Shown here: in pieces, positions 32,820 to 44,192 of the stretch
Layout: each line of letters opens with the position of its first letter
How positions within the stretch are numbered: position 1 is the first letter of the stretch
Source of the DNA: Ornithodoros turicata
Lineage: Eukaryota; Arthropoda; Arachnida; Ixodida; Argasidae
DNA: 64,000 bases
NCBI RefSeq assembly: GCF_037126465.1
Contig: NC_088204.1
Span: 64,541,807 to 64,605,806, forward strand
Direction of reading: 5' to 3'
Translations under genes and position numbers: made by a program
The notes under the pieces: model-generated
What the model saw: the letters and a program-made list of their open reading frames with translations, nothing else
What the model was told of the DNA's origin: nothing
Database searches by the model: none

Positions 32820-35630
32820 AATAACTTGCTCCCATTAGTTTCATAACTTTCTCCAGACCATCAGACGCTAACGACCGAGGTGAAAGAATGTATTTGTTTG
32901 CCCGAGCTCTCAGCCAATAATGACGTTGAGTCGACCCGTGTCCGGAAGTTGTCCGTGTGTGGTCGAAGGTGGAGGGTCGTGGACGGGACCGTCGTTCTCA
33001 GGCCTGGAATAGAAGGGTTCCAGATCTGAGACATGTACTGGACCTGCTTCCTCTCTGTCAGCGCAGCACCACAACGTTCAGCGCGTGTGTCATTTAGCGC
33101 CCTCTGTTACTGCTCTGTTGGTTTGTGTGTGCACGCGTTCCCTGCCGTACCACCTCACCACCATCCACCTTATAAAATCCAACCATCCAACTTATTACCA
33201 CAATCCACGATTTGCTGGGACCACACGCTATCTTGAGCTCATTCGACTGAGCAACCGAGGCCGGTTTGTAGTAGTAGGCGAGACAACGTCTGTCACACAA
33301 CGCCACAGGTAACGAATACACAGCCTGACGAATACTGTAGCTATAGCAAATAATACGCGGGTGTTTCGGACACTCGCGTGATGAGACTGTCTGTTGGGGT
33401 CACGTTCCTTTGTGATATAAGTGGGAGTAAATTCAGCAGACGTTCTTGATGAGCTTTTCCATTTTCGCATATCTTACAGTTGGCGTTAGGGTCGTCGACC
33501 TTCACTTGGGGTGTCGTCTTGTTGACTGTAGTTGTTCAACATTCCAGTCGTTTTCGTATCTTACTGTTGGAGCGGTGACCGTCCCTATATATCTTACTTA
33601 TATCGTGTCCTTGCGTGATGAGTTCTTGTAAATCAGGCGTGCCAGTGATGGAACGCTCGGCATCAGTAGATGCCGGGCTTTTCGCGTCCGAGTAATGAGG
33701 GATCATAACTTCCGAAGTTTGGGCCATCGTTGACGCATCCAAAGAGCACGACGGTTGACGTTGTTGCAGTGACAACAGGTAGGAGGAGGATGTGATGACC
33801 TTTGCAGTGGCGCTTCCTTCACAACAATCTGCTGACGGCGGTTTTCTTTGTGGGCACCGTCGTACCAAAGAGTTCTTCTGTTGTTGCATGACTATCAACA
33901 TCGAACCCTCCACGGGTGTTCACGTCCGCGAAGTCTGCTGTTATGCTGTCATAGTACGGGTCGGGGAATCCGGGCCTGCCGCCGATGCCCTCCAAGACAG
34001 AGCTCTGTAGGTGGGAGGAGAGGTCCACTGGGTCATCGTCCATTGTTGCTGCGCCGCTTCGCTATCGCTGGCGCAGGGTTGTGAAATGTTGCAACATCTA
34101 CTTCATCGTTACCGGAGGCTTTGCAATGACTGGGAATACTTGGACGGTGGTTCCATTTACTGCTCCGCGAAAACGTCGTGTCATGCATACGGTCCTATGA
34201 TACACATGTCATGCATTGTAGTTCCACTGGAGTGGAGGACATTGAGGATTTCCCCGCTTTGCGGATGCGCGCGAGTTTCTATATAGTTACTGTCTTAGGA
34301 CGTCTGTCGGGCTTCGGTGGAGATAGACTATGGCACGTAGACTACATGAGAATTAATCTTTCTTTCGTCGTACCTCGCCCGTGGCTCTCCCAAAGTCCCA
34401 TCTCAGCGTTACATGAGCAAGCGAATCAATGCCCAGCTACAGTTATAGATACCGAAAGGCTTACCAAGAGATTGGAGAAAAACATTCATTGCTGTATGAA
34501 CAGCCTGAGCACAGCTCAGGTGTGGCTCTCCAGTGTCTTGTTCGTTACAGTACACGACGAATGTGACTCCATTTTTACCCTACTAACCCCAACATGTCTA
34601 TGTAACAACAAAAACCACACTAATTAATAAGATCACTATCGTAGAAATGGCGTATTATGACGCCTATTGTTGATGCGCTAAAAATCAAAACCATCATCAT
34701 TATCAAAAACATATGGTGTGCTTTCTGAAAGAATGGCTAAGAAGCGGTCGAGTTCTTCACACTGTGTATTGAGACCCTATCTGTTTGCGCCATTTGATGT
34801 TTCCTATATCTTTTCGCCATGGACTACTAGTACGTTCATCTTCTGTGAGAGTGCTAATTAATACGTTCCATATTGTCGACAGTGTTTTTATTGTGGTCAA
34901 CATTCGTTAACTCTTATTTGACTGACATTTTCGAGCTATAGTTGCCTTGTAGGAGTTGGTTTGCGAAGCGTTTTTGTTTGTAATGGGAAGTCACATTTTG
35001 AGTAAAGTACTGAAGAGGACGAGTGTTCACTTCTCAGAACCTCTGCTGACAACGCAAGTTGGGGAACGCAAGAATATTTATACACATTTACACGCACCGT
35101 TAGTTATCTTCACAGCACGAATGTGTTTCCATTACGTGACAAAAGTTTCAACATTCACGCTCTGTAGCTACCAAGGTCTTTACATAGAGAGAGGCATGTG
35201 TATGTAGTTTAGTGTATGTAGTCTGTAGTAGTTAGTGTATGAAGTTTAGACACATTCACGGCACAATACAATCACAGACAATCAACGCAGCGGAATACCT
35301 CAAGATACTATTGGCGAAGCTTTCGTCGCTGAACGTCCATGCACGTATACTCTAGAAAAGAAAAAGGAGTAAAGTGGGCTGCAATTAACTGTTCCTAGTC
35401 GCCTACATTGCAATTACTTTTCATTTTAGTCCCCCTAGCCTGACATCTGCTGTCCGGCACTGCATATGGTAGCTCAACTTGGCATAAACGTCCGCGCCTT
35501 TAGTCCCAAAGGGATGAATAGTTACGACAATTCATCCAGTCCGCAAGACTACCTTTACTTTGGAGTGTATTTTGTATCGGAACACAATGTACTGTAGGTG
35601 TGCGCAGAGTCACTAAATAGGGGTACAGAG
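32820..35630. other. 2.8 kb without a recognised gene
   Basis: Two minus-strand frames, 34043-33819 (74 codons, acidic start MDDDPVDLSSHLQS) and 33913-33536 (125 codons, Ser/Thr/Gln-rich), overlap in neighbouring frames and could be a frameshifted gene remnant. Neither has a domain I recognise. Remaining DNA is unremarkable. Confidence 0.3.
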
Positions 35631-35639
35631 TATCGCCTT

Positions 35640-35854
35640 CATTTTCCGCGCCGGAGCCGCCGTTCGGTGCCCGCGATTGGGCCGATCTGTCACGTGGCTT
35701 CTCCTTCCAAGAACACGACGTCCATGTTGTGTCCCCCCTTCATCCAAAACCGGTTTCCATGGTTGCGAGCTGGCTCGACTGGGCGCTGTTCTCCGGCGGA
35801 GAAGGGGGAGATACGCGTCCCGTTGCTAGGCGACGCAGCCGCGCCGGACCCAAG
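35640..35854 (+). promoter_or_regulatory. CpG-rich promoter of a probable host gene
   Basis: A sudden GC- and CpG-rich stretch without TATA. It holds an inverted CCAAT box (GATTGG at about 35675), several GC boxes, and the YY1-type motif CCAAGATGGCGG across the start codon. This arrangement is typical of housekeeping and nuclear-encoded mitochondrial genes in animals (general knowledge). Confidence 0.5.
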
Positions 35855-35971
35855 ATGGCGGTCTCGCTTTCCGGCGTGGCTCAGTGTCGCTACTCTGCTC
35901 CCTATTTAGTGACTCTAGGTGTGCGGTGCCTCCGGACATCCGCATTTTATTCGCAAATGGGCCTTATACAC
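35855..35971 (+). CDS. First exon, probable mitochondrial precursor protein
   Basis: ATG at 35855 within the YY1-like context opens a 5' coding exon. The first 35 residues (MAVSLSGVAQCRYSAPYLV, then a run with three Arg ending R-C-L-R-T-S-A-F-Y-S) have Arg, Ser and hydrophobic residues, no acidic residue, and an R-x-(x)-S cleavage-like site: a mitochondrial presequence. The coding look ends where a hAT MITE begins at 35972, so the exon border is unknown; a weak GT donor lies near 35926. No mature domain is visible, so the gene cannot be named. Confidence 0.45.
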
Positions 35972-36441
35972 CAGGGTTGCGGAATGGGATCAATCATTCC
36001 ATTCCAATTCTATTCCGAGGAACGGAGATTTGTGATAATTCCATTCCTTTGAATTCCTCGCAATGAAAAGGTATGGCCAATTCTCACTCCTGGAATGGCT
36101 TGGCAACCCCATTCCATTCCTTAAGTTCCATCAATAAAAGATAAGGGACCGGTAACCGTGCTGGGTAGCCCGGCAGTTCTATACAGGAGATTGATATTAC
36201 CCATCACGGAAGAAGCAAAAAGACAAGGTTATTTCGCCCTTGATCGTGTGGCACCCAGACCAGTCCATTCCAATTCCATTCTGCCTGCGAAAAAAAAAAA
36301 AAAAAGAAAAGAAAAAAGCCCAATTCCATTCCATACCTAGGACAGTTTCCGCCATTCCATTCCAATTCCATTCCGGGCTCTGATAAATCTGGAATGATTC
36401 CGGAATCATTCCAACCCCGGAGTGTCAACTCCGCAACCCTG
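35972..36441. mobile_element. Non-autonomous hAT element (470 bp), family GGAATGG
   Basis: Ends are CAGGGTTGCGGAATGGGAT and ..GGAGTGTCAACTCCGCAACCCTG. The 8-bp flanks are TTATACAC (35964-35971) and TTATGCAC (36442-36449), one mismatch. The body is filled with CCATTCCATTCC/GGAATGG words and an A-run. Subterminal word arrays and CAGGG ends place it in hAT. Confidence 0.88.
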
Positions 36442-36449
36442 TTATGCAC

Positions 36450-37410
36450 ATTTCCCACTCGGTGGCGCTTGACGCGACGTCATGGCGCGAATTGTGATGT
36501 CGAGGGACGTCGGGGGAGGAGACCACGTTTTTCGTGTTCTCACTACGAAGACCTTGTTGCTACGTCTCGCGGTTGACGAGACTCCTTAGGATATTCCGTT
36601 TCCTCGGTCTACTCTCCTTCATGTAGTGAGCGCGCATTTCTCCTCGTTTCGATGCTTCTACAGCTGTTAGGTGTAACTTTTTATGGCGCAAGCGTCAGGG
36701 AATCAAAGTAATGCGAAAACACTGCCGCGACAACGGCGAAAACCAGCAGACGAAGAACGAGAAGGTGTGGTTTGGATATTTGACCTCATTGGCCAAGATG
36801 AGAGCATCAGTCGCGTGGACGCATCAAAACGCCGTGGAGAAAGTTCGATGCATTTTGGCTCTGCGTCTCTCCTCTCAGAACGCCCGATATGCGCGTCCAC
36901 ATCCGTCGCCTGCGTGCGACGTCGCATCCCCTAATCGGAGCTGTAACCCAGAATGGTGTCGTAAGCCGTCGTAAGCCAGAAGTAAGCCGTCGCTTGCATT
37001 GCTGCTCATTCAACTGCTGTTATTTGCTTTTCCATCTATTTGCTACGTCTGTGGATGACACAACATTCGCGAGACGTAAACAACGAGAATTAGCCGCGTC
37101 TGACCACAATTGAGCCTCTGTATGCAATAAGGGGATAAGTCGAAAAATCACAAACCGAGAAAACTGCAAGTGAATATTTGGTAAAGTAATTGCAGATGAG
37201 TTTCCTCGAATAACGCGAATGCAAAATGTGTAACATATATGATGCCCAAGATACGCGAACACGTCTCCCTAAAGTGCGCTTAGCCTAATGGCAGGTGTTG
37301 TGTAAGCGAGACAACTTTACCTTTGTACACGTGTATAGGTGAGAGGAGGCATGAAACCCGAAAGGAAGGAGAAGGACAGGAGAGTGCGAACACTTATCAC
37401 GGGTCATTTC
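36450..37410. other. No recognised gene
   Basis: A frame from ATG 36683 (83 codons, basic N-terminus, TTTTTATGGCGCAAGCG context) could be a downstream exon or chance. No similarity to known families noted. Confidence 0.25.
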
Positions 37411-37418
37411 CTTTTGAT

Positions 37419-38248
37419 CAGACTTGTGCCCGTTACCAAAAAACAGGAACTAAATACCGTTACCCGTTACTCCAGAAAAAAGTAACTAAAACGTTACTCG
37501 TTACCAACATACAAAAGTAACGAGCTCTCGTCACTCACAGATAACGAGTTACTTTTACGTTACCGCCGCATAGTTAAAGGAGCCAACAAACAAGCCCTCA
37601 CTTGCCTTCAACTCGTTATTAATGAGAAATTGCACTTCACAAGAAGCTGATACTCGAAATTTACATCAGTGATCTTCGTTCTCTTTCGTGTGAAGACATC
37701 TGCTGCCGAAGTGGGGGTGATCGGAGGTTATGAAAACACAAGAAAAGACACCGGTTTTCGTGCCACCGATCACCAAAGGTTCCCCAAAACAGACGAGGGG
37801 CTGCACCATAATTTAAGGCGCTCAGAAGCTTAGCAAAGACAAGAAAATGCTAGAAGTCGAAAGGCGTTTTTTGTAGCCATAGCACAATTGGTGCCCATTC
37901 TTGGGAGGGAGTGATGGTCGGAGATTGCGGAAACAAGAGAAAAGACAAGGGCCTTCGTTTAAGACTATTCAGCACGTCAACAACACATCCAATGAGGGAC
38001 TGCAATGAGTCACACGTGGTCATGGGTCACGCAGGTCCACGCATTGCGCCACATGGAGTGCCAAAATGTGCTCCCCCGCGCTGAAGAAAAGGAACGAATA
38101 ACGTCAGTAACGAGTTACCAATTTTTGTAACTGATTCCGTTACTATTACTATTTTTTAAAAAGTAACTGAATCGTTACTTCGTTACCAAAAAAAAAAGTA
38201 ACCGTTACCAAGTAACGAGTTACTTGTAACGAGTTAGGCACAACTCTG
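37419..38248. mobile_element. Non-autonomous hAT element (830 bp), family GTTAC
   Basis: Exact 8-bp duplication CTTTTGAT at 37411-37418 and 38249-38256. Ends CAGACTTGTGCCCGTTACC and GTAACGAGTTAGGCACAACTCTG give a 12-bp inverted repeat with one mismatch. Both arms are arrays of GTTAC/GTAAC words as in 6142-6889, so the two belong to one family or sister families. No transposase. Confidence 0.92.
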
Positions 38249-38256
38249 CTTTTGAT

Positions 38257-38797
38257 TTGTGATAAGGGGCACCATGTAACGAGCTTGATAAGTATTCTTC
38301 AAACTGCTTCGTCGCTTTCAAATGCCAGATTTCTTTTTAGAGGAGTATCGCTGGTACGAATGGCATTCCCAATACCATAATACCTCCGACACTTTCTGTT
38401 TTCACTATTGAAGGACCGGTATCATTTCAAATGGATCAAACAGTTTTATAAAAATGATGCATTGCACTTCAACGAGACTTAGTGTGTAATGTTAGAAAGG
38501 GTCAGAGAGACTGTCTGTTTTTTGTTTCCTCGTTAATTACGCAGTTTGTTAATTTAAATTATTTGGTGATCGTTTTAACTGTAGGGACTATAGCAAAACT
38601 GTCAATGGCGGAGTTATAGAGGGGTCAGGGGGCCTTCGATTCTCTTACCCGTGATTATGTACCACCTCTCAGTTCTGTTTCTTTTTTTCCCTCGGTTTAA
38701 AAAAAGTGCCCCTAAAGTTTCGAAATACCGCTCGACAGCAGTGATCTTTTCGTTCAAACAAGAAGCGCCATCAGCGCATGCGCGGAGTTGGTGTGGG
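38257..38797. other. No gene recognised
   Basis: AT-rich, featureless; a minus-strand frame 38853-38614 extends into the adjacent palindrome and is probably incidental. Confidence 0.4.
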
Positions 38798-38802
38798 AAA
38801 AA

Positions 38803-38948
38803 CCAACACCTCCTAGGTAGCATCAGGCTTGCTCCCACGTGATACGGCGTCACACAGGAAGGCCTGCTGCGAAGCAGGTCGCAAAGCCAGACGGGTCTCC
38901 TTGGGGTGACGTAAACGAGCAGGCGTGACGCTATCTAGGAGGTGTTGG
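38803..38948. mobile_element. Short palindromic MITE (146 bp)
   Basis: Ends CCAACACCTCCTAGGTAGC and GCTATCTAGGAGGTGTTGG pair over 18 of 19 bases. AAAAA flanks both sides (38798-38802, 38949-38953). An inner perfect hairpin GCCTGCTGCGAAGCAGGTC lies near 38862. No coding capacity; superfamily unknown. Confidence 0.55.
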
Positions 38949-38953
38949 AAAAA

Positions 38954-39580
38954 TAAAATGAACGCAGTCGTGCGAATGCCTTCCGCAGGTGCGACATCGG
39001 CTGTGTTGCACTACTACACCGCCCTCGACTGTCTCCTTCCGCAATACCAGGATAATTTAGAGCTATGAAGGAATCAAACAAGTGTCGCTAGAAGACCAAG
39101 TGTTGTTTATGAACGGTGTACAACGTGACGGTCTCTTTGCGCTACACATCGATAACTGGACAGCCCAGCCATAAAACATGCCGCCGATCTCAATAACACT
39201 GTAGTTTATGTAATATTTTCGCCGAGCCGGTTCATAGCTGATATTGTAAAAGCCTACAAGTCGCTGGAAGCACGCAATTACTTCATCTTAGGCGAGCTGT
39301 TTGATCGGGGAGTTTCTGGAAACAGCGCTGATTTGCTACGGCGCACCGGTTCGTGTTAGCGCTGTTTATTTGTACACAGGTATCGTGTGGGAATCTCACA
39401 AATACAATGTCAGGGAATCTTTCCGTTTACCTGATCAAAACGACTTCAGTCAAACGATTTTTTTTGTTCTGCGTCGCGCAGAAACTTATAAAAGTTGATT
39501 TCAAGTGATAGTTATCTTAGGCTCTTGATAGTACTTTGTCGAAGGCGAAGTACAACGTCACCTCGAGTGTTTGCAAAAAT
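38954..39580. other. No gene recognised
   Basis: Featureless DNA; only short incidental frames. Confidence 0.4.
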
Positions 39581-39581
39581 C

Positions 39582-41175
39582 GCCCAGGGTGCGCCATTTC
39601 ACGCGCAATACATGACGCTAAAATAAGCAGAAACTGCACAGAACAATGCATGTCTGCGAGCATTTGCTTAAAGGAAGGATCAAAAAGCCCGTTTCTGGCA
39701 GTGTGTTAAGTTTCTGCACAGGTACGCCGCCATGTAAGAACATGGTGTAACATGGGTAAGAAAATGGCTTGAAGTAAAAAAAGCAACATAACGCGATTAT
39801 ATGCGCTAGGTCCCAGTTGTATTCGACGCATTCAAGTGAGTTGAACATAGGGGCATATGCCTTACTTAGATGACATACACATTTTGTTCCTGAATGACTC
39901 TCCCAGACAGCGCAGGCGCAACGGCTCGGCCATGCACAGTTTAAGCATGCTGTCTCCGTGACAAGTGTATGTACGAAGAACATAAAAAGAAAAATTGCCT
40001 TGGCTTCGCTTCTTCTAAATAGAGGTATATAACGTCGTTAGACAAAATATACGATTTTACAGCCATTAAGGTACCCCTCATATTTCATACTGGTGGCAAC
40101 GAAGCTTCCCCGTGGTGCTGCGAGGATATTTTTTTCTTAGAGTGTGAAACATAAAAATAAGCATACACTGTATACATACAAAAAACGTGACGGTCACAGA
40201 TGAAGCAATGATGAAAAGGAAATCATCGGCGGGCAGATCACAGTGCAATAACGGTACACTACAGCCACAAGAATTTTTGTACATCTTTTTAACGCCATAA
40301 GCACAATATCAGAAAGAGCTTAAGAAATTGATACTGAGAAGAAGAGTGCGTTCGATTTCCCAAAACGCGAACCTCAGGGTAACGCAGTACCTGCAGCCTT
40401 GTCTTTTCTGTTAAAGCAGAGGTCACCAGAAATGCTCTTCAGTCTCTTTGGCCGTGAAAGCACACCTTTATCTTGTAGATGTTTTTATCACACCTGTCTT
40501 GCCGCGCTGCTTATCACAGGAGAATGCGCGCTGAACTTTGATAATTCCCCTCCCTTTCGAGTTTCATTCCTCCTCCCATTTACACGTGCTCAAATGTACA
40601 GTCGGCTTTCCTACATGCGGAAGTGTTGATAGGCTAAGCCGCCTTTAAGTGTGATGTCTCACATTTTAGTCGCACTTTGATGCCCTCGGGAACAAAATTG
40701 GCTCGCTACGAAACCAAGACATTCACTTTAGGTGCCAAACATGGTCACCCTAATTGTAAAACTGGACAATTGTGAAACAGTGGAGAATTACCTAAAGCCG
40801 ATAGATTTTGATATATAAGACTGTGAAATCACGCTGGAGCGCGAATTCTGCTTCTGTCCCATTGAGTACAATGTGTAAGATTTCAAACGCCAGGGGAACA
40901 AAAGCCTTTATAGATATACGGATAATTCCTTTTCCGCATAATTTCTAGTTCATAGATCTCGCAGGATCCAGTGGCGAACCAGTGAAAAGTGTCGGCGTTC
41001 TCCGCCAAAATGAAATTATGCGTTTCTTATGCATAGCGTCTATGGGTGTAATGCAGGCGAAGCACGCTTTAAGTTTTTGTCCGGGAATCTTGGGCATATA
41101 GCATGTGTCTACTCTACATGCATGTCGCGTTAGCATCGTTTCTGGGTGTGTGACTTAGCAGAGATTGAACAAAAC
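39582..41175. repeat. Unknown 1.6-kb repeat, copy 1
   Basis: Collinear with 47415-48951 at well over 90 percent identity by eye, with small indels. Copy borders are CAGGGTGCGC on the left and ..GACTTAGCAGA(G/A)ATTGAAC on the right. No terminal inverted repeat or target duplication was seen. On the minus strand two frames persist in both copies (39983-39618 and 40284-40078 here), differing by frameshifts, so purifying selection is not evident. Class unknown: possibly a non-autonomous element or a segmental repeat. Confidence 0.65.
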
Positions 41176-41179
41176 ACAG

Positions 41180-42165
41180 CAGCATGACATATCCCCTTTT
41201 TCTATACAACACCGCACGCGCAGCGATCTCGTGCAGAAAAAAAAAAAAAAAAAGAAAAACAGTTTTCACGAGTCGGACTTTCATGCTGTCGCCAGGACGG
41301 GCGAAGTTACCTTTGTGCAGTGGAGCAGCCTAGATCGTGATTATCGTGCTGCTAAACGAGCAAAATCTTGAAAATAATGTTCTGTCTGGCCTGCAAAATA
41401 TGACTTATTAGTATAGTGCACATGTTTTTTTTTCCGGTTACAACGCCCAGCAGCCCTGCTGACACAGGAAGAACATCTTTTTCGAGTGGAAGACGAAGTT
41501 CATTTCTGCATCATATTAATGGCGCATTCCATTGGCAGAGCTGGGTCAAATTTTTTCCCCCGGGAAGGGACAAAATCTGTTCCATTGGCAGAATCGTGTC
41601 ACACGCTGAATGTTTCATTGGTGGAGCAAGAGCAAAACATTTGCTCGGAAGAGCAATAGTTTTTGACCCGCGAGACCAAAGCACTCCTATAGCGAGTCAA
41701 TAAATTGCAATAAAGTCCTAAATTTTCTTTGACAGGTACATACTGGTATGTAGATGTCATTGCAACAAAAATACTAAAAAGGGGATAATTCGACTTATCC
41801 CCTTATTGCATACAGAGGTTCAATTAGGGGCGACACAGACAAACCCCCAGAAATTAACGAATTAAACCGACTGAGGGAAAAGAAAGTTTCCTGAGAAAAT
41901 TTGTATGTTGAAAAGTGAGAACGTTTGCAACAAACTTTTCATCATGAATATTTTTTCTTACAAATGCAAGAACCACGGTTATTCGATGTACAGATATGTA
42001 TACATATTTCGAGTAGCGCGGTTGCGGATATTTCCATGTGCGTGTATATGCCGCACTAGTACGGATGCTGCCACTCTTATCCGCGCTCACATTTACGAAT
42101 AATAGTAACTTGTAGGTTGTACAACCCGAATCGATTCCACCATATGCTGACTTTTCCAGTTCAGT
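41180..42165. other. No gene recognised
   Basis: An A-run at 41237-41254; no domain or repeat structure assigned. A frame 41416-41703 is open for 95 codons with no recognised content. Confidence 0.35.
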
Positions 42166-42167
42166 GG

Positions 42168-42330
42168 CAGGGATCGGAACCGAAACTGAACCCGAACCAA
42201 AAACCGCTAGAAACCCGCATTTTTCGCTGAACCGGAAATGAACCGAACCAAAACATTTTTCTCTCGCGCCTAACCGAGCTGGAACTGAACAGCAGCAAAA
42301 TTTAGGTGGTTACCGGTTCGCGAACTGTTC
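42168..42330. mobile_element. hAT-type left arm (GAACCGAAAC words), broken
   Basis: CAGGGATCGGAACCGAAACT followed by GAACCCGAACC-type words resembles the arms of the 21043-22243 element. A further AACCGAAACTGAAC piece at about 42668-42683 lies beyond the SINE, so the SINE sits inside this element. The right terminus is missing. Confidence 0.5.
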
Positions 42331-42339
42331 AGACGTAAT

Positions 42340-42605
42340 GTGCGGGGTGGTGCTGAAAGGGCTCGTCATTATCGGCCTCACAGAGGTGGGCAACGTCACG
42401 ACTGACGCCCTGGGTGAATGTGCGTCCTGGGCTGACTTCTAAGGGAACTGTGCCGACATATGTCTGAAAGCGTCTAAGGAAACCCCCCCCCCCAAAAAAA
42501 AAAAACCCAAACAGCACAGCCGGTCCCAGGATTCAAACCCGGGTATCTTCCAGACTCGACGTGACATGGCCAGCACGCTAACCACTGAGCCACAGGAGCT
42601 GGTAC
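42340..42605 (-). mobile_element. tRNA-derived SINE, Ruka-like
   Basis: Read on the minus strand: a tRNA-like head with A box TGGCTCAGTGG (42582-42592) and B box GGGTTTGAATCC (42529-42540) at normal pol III spacing, then a T/G homopolymer section (42480-42505) and a body containing GTCGGCACAGTTCCCTTAGA. Head-less fragments of the same family occur at 20605-20780 and, with the B box, in the Harbinger flanks near 50640 and 57265. Name by memory of tick Ruka; not searched. Confidence 0.65.
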
Positions 42606-42699
42606 GCGTTGCGAGACATCGGAACTTCGATTCACACAACGGATTGAGTCGCGTTGCCAAACAAATTCGAAACCGAAACTGAACAAAACAAAACTGCTA

Positions 42700-43110
42700 T
42701 CCAAATACGCGAGGTCTTTGCTACTTGAAGCTGTTCGTTCATTCAGGTGTGTTAGCTTTGTGGCCGTCCCTTTGGCAGCTGTAGGCTTCCTTGTACGCGA
42801 TTTTTGTCGTCCAGCAACCCCAAGTCTTCATTTTGGGCTGTGAAGATAACAGCCAGACCAAGGTATATCTAGACTGGTAGCGGAAACAAGCGAAAATACC
42901 AAGTCAGACCCATCGGCAAAGCTACCAGCAAGAGGCGCGAGCGATCCTGGGTGTTGGGAGTAGAGGTATGATCGTAAACAGAAAAACTTTACAACATGGG
43001 CATGGCTTGTGTGTGTACTAATAGGTTATACATAGTCTCAGTGTAGAAAAATATTTCTATTGCCCCACTCGTGCACATATACGAAATCCACCCGAGTACA
43101 TTTCCGTGTC
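42700..43110. other. No gene recognised
   Basis: Featureless DNA between the SINE region and a 5'-truncated LINE copy. Confidence 0.4.
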
Positions 43111-43111
43111 C

Positions 43112-43640
43112 TGCTCGCTTGTGCGCACTGCGGTGACAGCTTGACTGTCTCGCACGTACTGGCATCCTGCCCTCACTTCGAACACCAACGCCAACAGCAT
43201 TTCACCGCATTCTACAGATACCATGTCCCACTCCACCCAGCCCTTCCACTGGGTGACACTCCTCTTGTGACGTTTAATAATGTCATCAATTTTTGACCAT
43301 GTGTGGGTTAGTTAGTCAGATGTAGATGTTAAGTATTGCTCCGCTTTTATCCAATATCACCGAACTCCTTATGTAAATATCTCATCCTGGATCACCTGAT
43401 CGCTCACACTTGTAGATAGCTTTTAACTGCCATACTCACTTGTTATCGTCATCCTCCTCTCTCTCTCTTATCCTGGACCATCTCATCGCTCATACCTGTA
43501 GATAGCTTTTAACTACCACACACTCTCTCTCTCACCATCATCATCTCTCCCATAATCATCTCTCACATACTCACCGTGGTTTTGGCGCTGTATGGCCTTT
43601 GTTGCCTTTGTGCCATTAAGACCATAATCTCTCTCTCTAA
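43112..43640 (+). pseudogene. LINE copy 2: last 60 codons and 3' UTR
   Basis: Begins at the terminal zinc motif (CAHCGDSLTVSHVLASC, CX2CX7HX4C) and follows 55483-55985 through the ORF end and 3' UTR to the CATAATCTCTCTC tail. One substitution removes the normal reading end. Its right border abuts ATTATACGTGACAAATC, the start of a Harbinger-family flank. Confidence 0.8.
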
Positions 43641-43649
43641 TTATACGTG

Positions 43650-44190
43650 ACAAATCAATAGAAAGAAAAGAATTTAAAAAATCAGTGTACTGTTTACGCG
43701 CGTGTAGACACAAGAAACACGTCTGTGGAAGTTACTCAGTACAAGAAAACAAAACAGATAATGTAATAAAACAAAATCCCAAAAGAGTCCAGTCACACGC
43801 GAGTACGGAATCACAAAGTACACTTCTACGGAAAGGGCACACAAAAGGCAGAAAGGCAAACAACGGGCACGAGAAAAGCAAATGACACACAAACACACAC
43901 ACACACACACACACACAAAAAAAAACACTGCCTAAATTAGTATACACTAAAAGCCCCCCCCACAACAAAAAAGACACACAAAAATCAAAAGACCACAAAG
44001 AAAACACACAAAACAAAAAAAACACACGAAAACACTCAAAAACAAAAACCAAGAACCACACAAAAATCAAAAGACAACAAAGAAAACACACGAAAAACAA
44101 AAGCCATACAAAAACAAAACTAAGCATTACGCAAATTAATATGCACACTATACACAATTTTTACAATATTTACAACGGGATGACGAGGAT
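43650..44190 (-). repeat. 3' flank of the Myb/SANT-like gene, C/A-rich tandem DNA
   Basis: Repeated at 51345-52070 and 57985-59450. On the plus strand it is almost T-free for long stretches, with units around ACTCAAAAACAAAAACC; a (CA)n sits at 43892-43916. On the gene strand it would be a T/G-rich 3' UTR or trailer. The number of units differs between the three copies. Confidence 0.6.
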
Positions 44191-44192
44191 CC

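Noticed and set aside
39618..40284. Minus-strand frames of the 1.6-kb repeat as a conserved gene
   Set aside because: The second copy carries frameshifts within them; no known domain; kept only as a question in the findings.
42529..42592. Functional tRNA gene with A and B boxes
   Set aside because: The body does not fold as a tRNA and is followed by a SINE body; the boxes are those of a tRNA-derived SINE.
43674..44157. Long Phe/Leu/Cys/Val-rich minus-strand frames as membrane proteins
   Set aside because: They are translations of the C/A-rich tandem trailer, whose reverse strand gives TTT/TGT/CTT codons; the frames are not conser­ved between the three copies.
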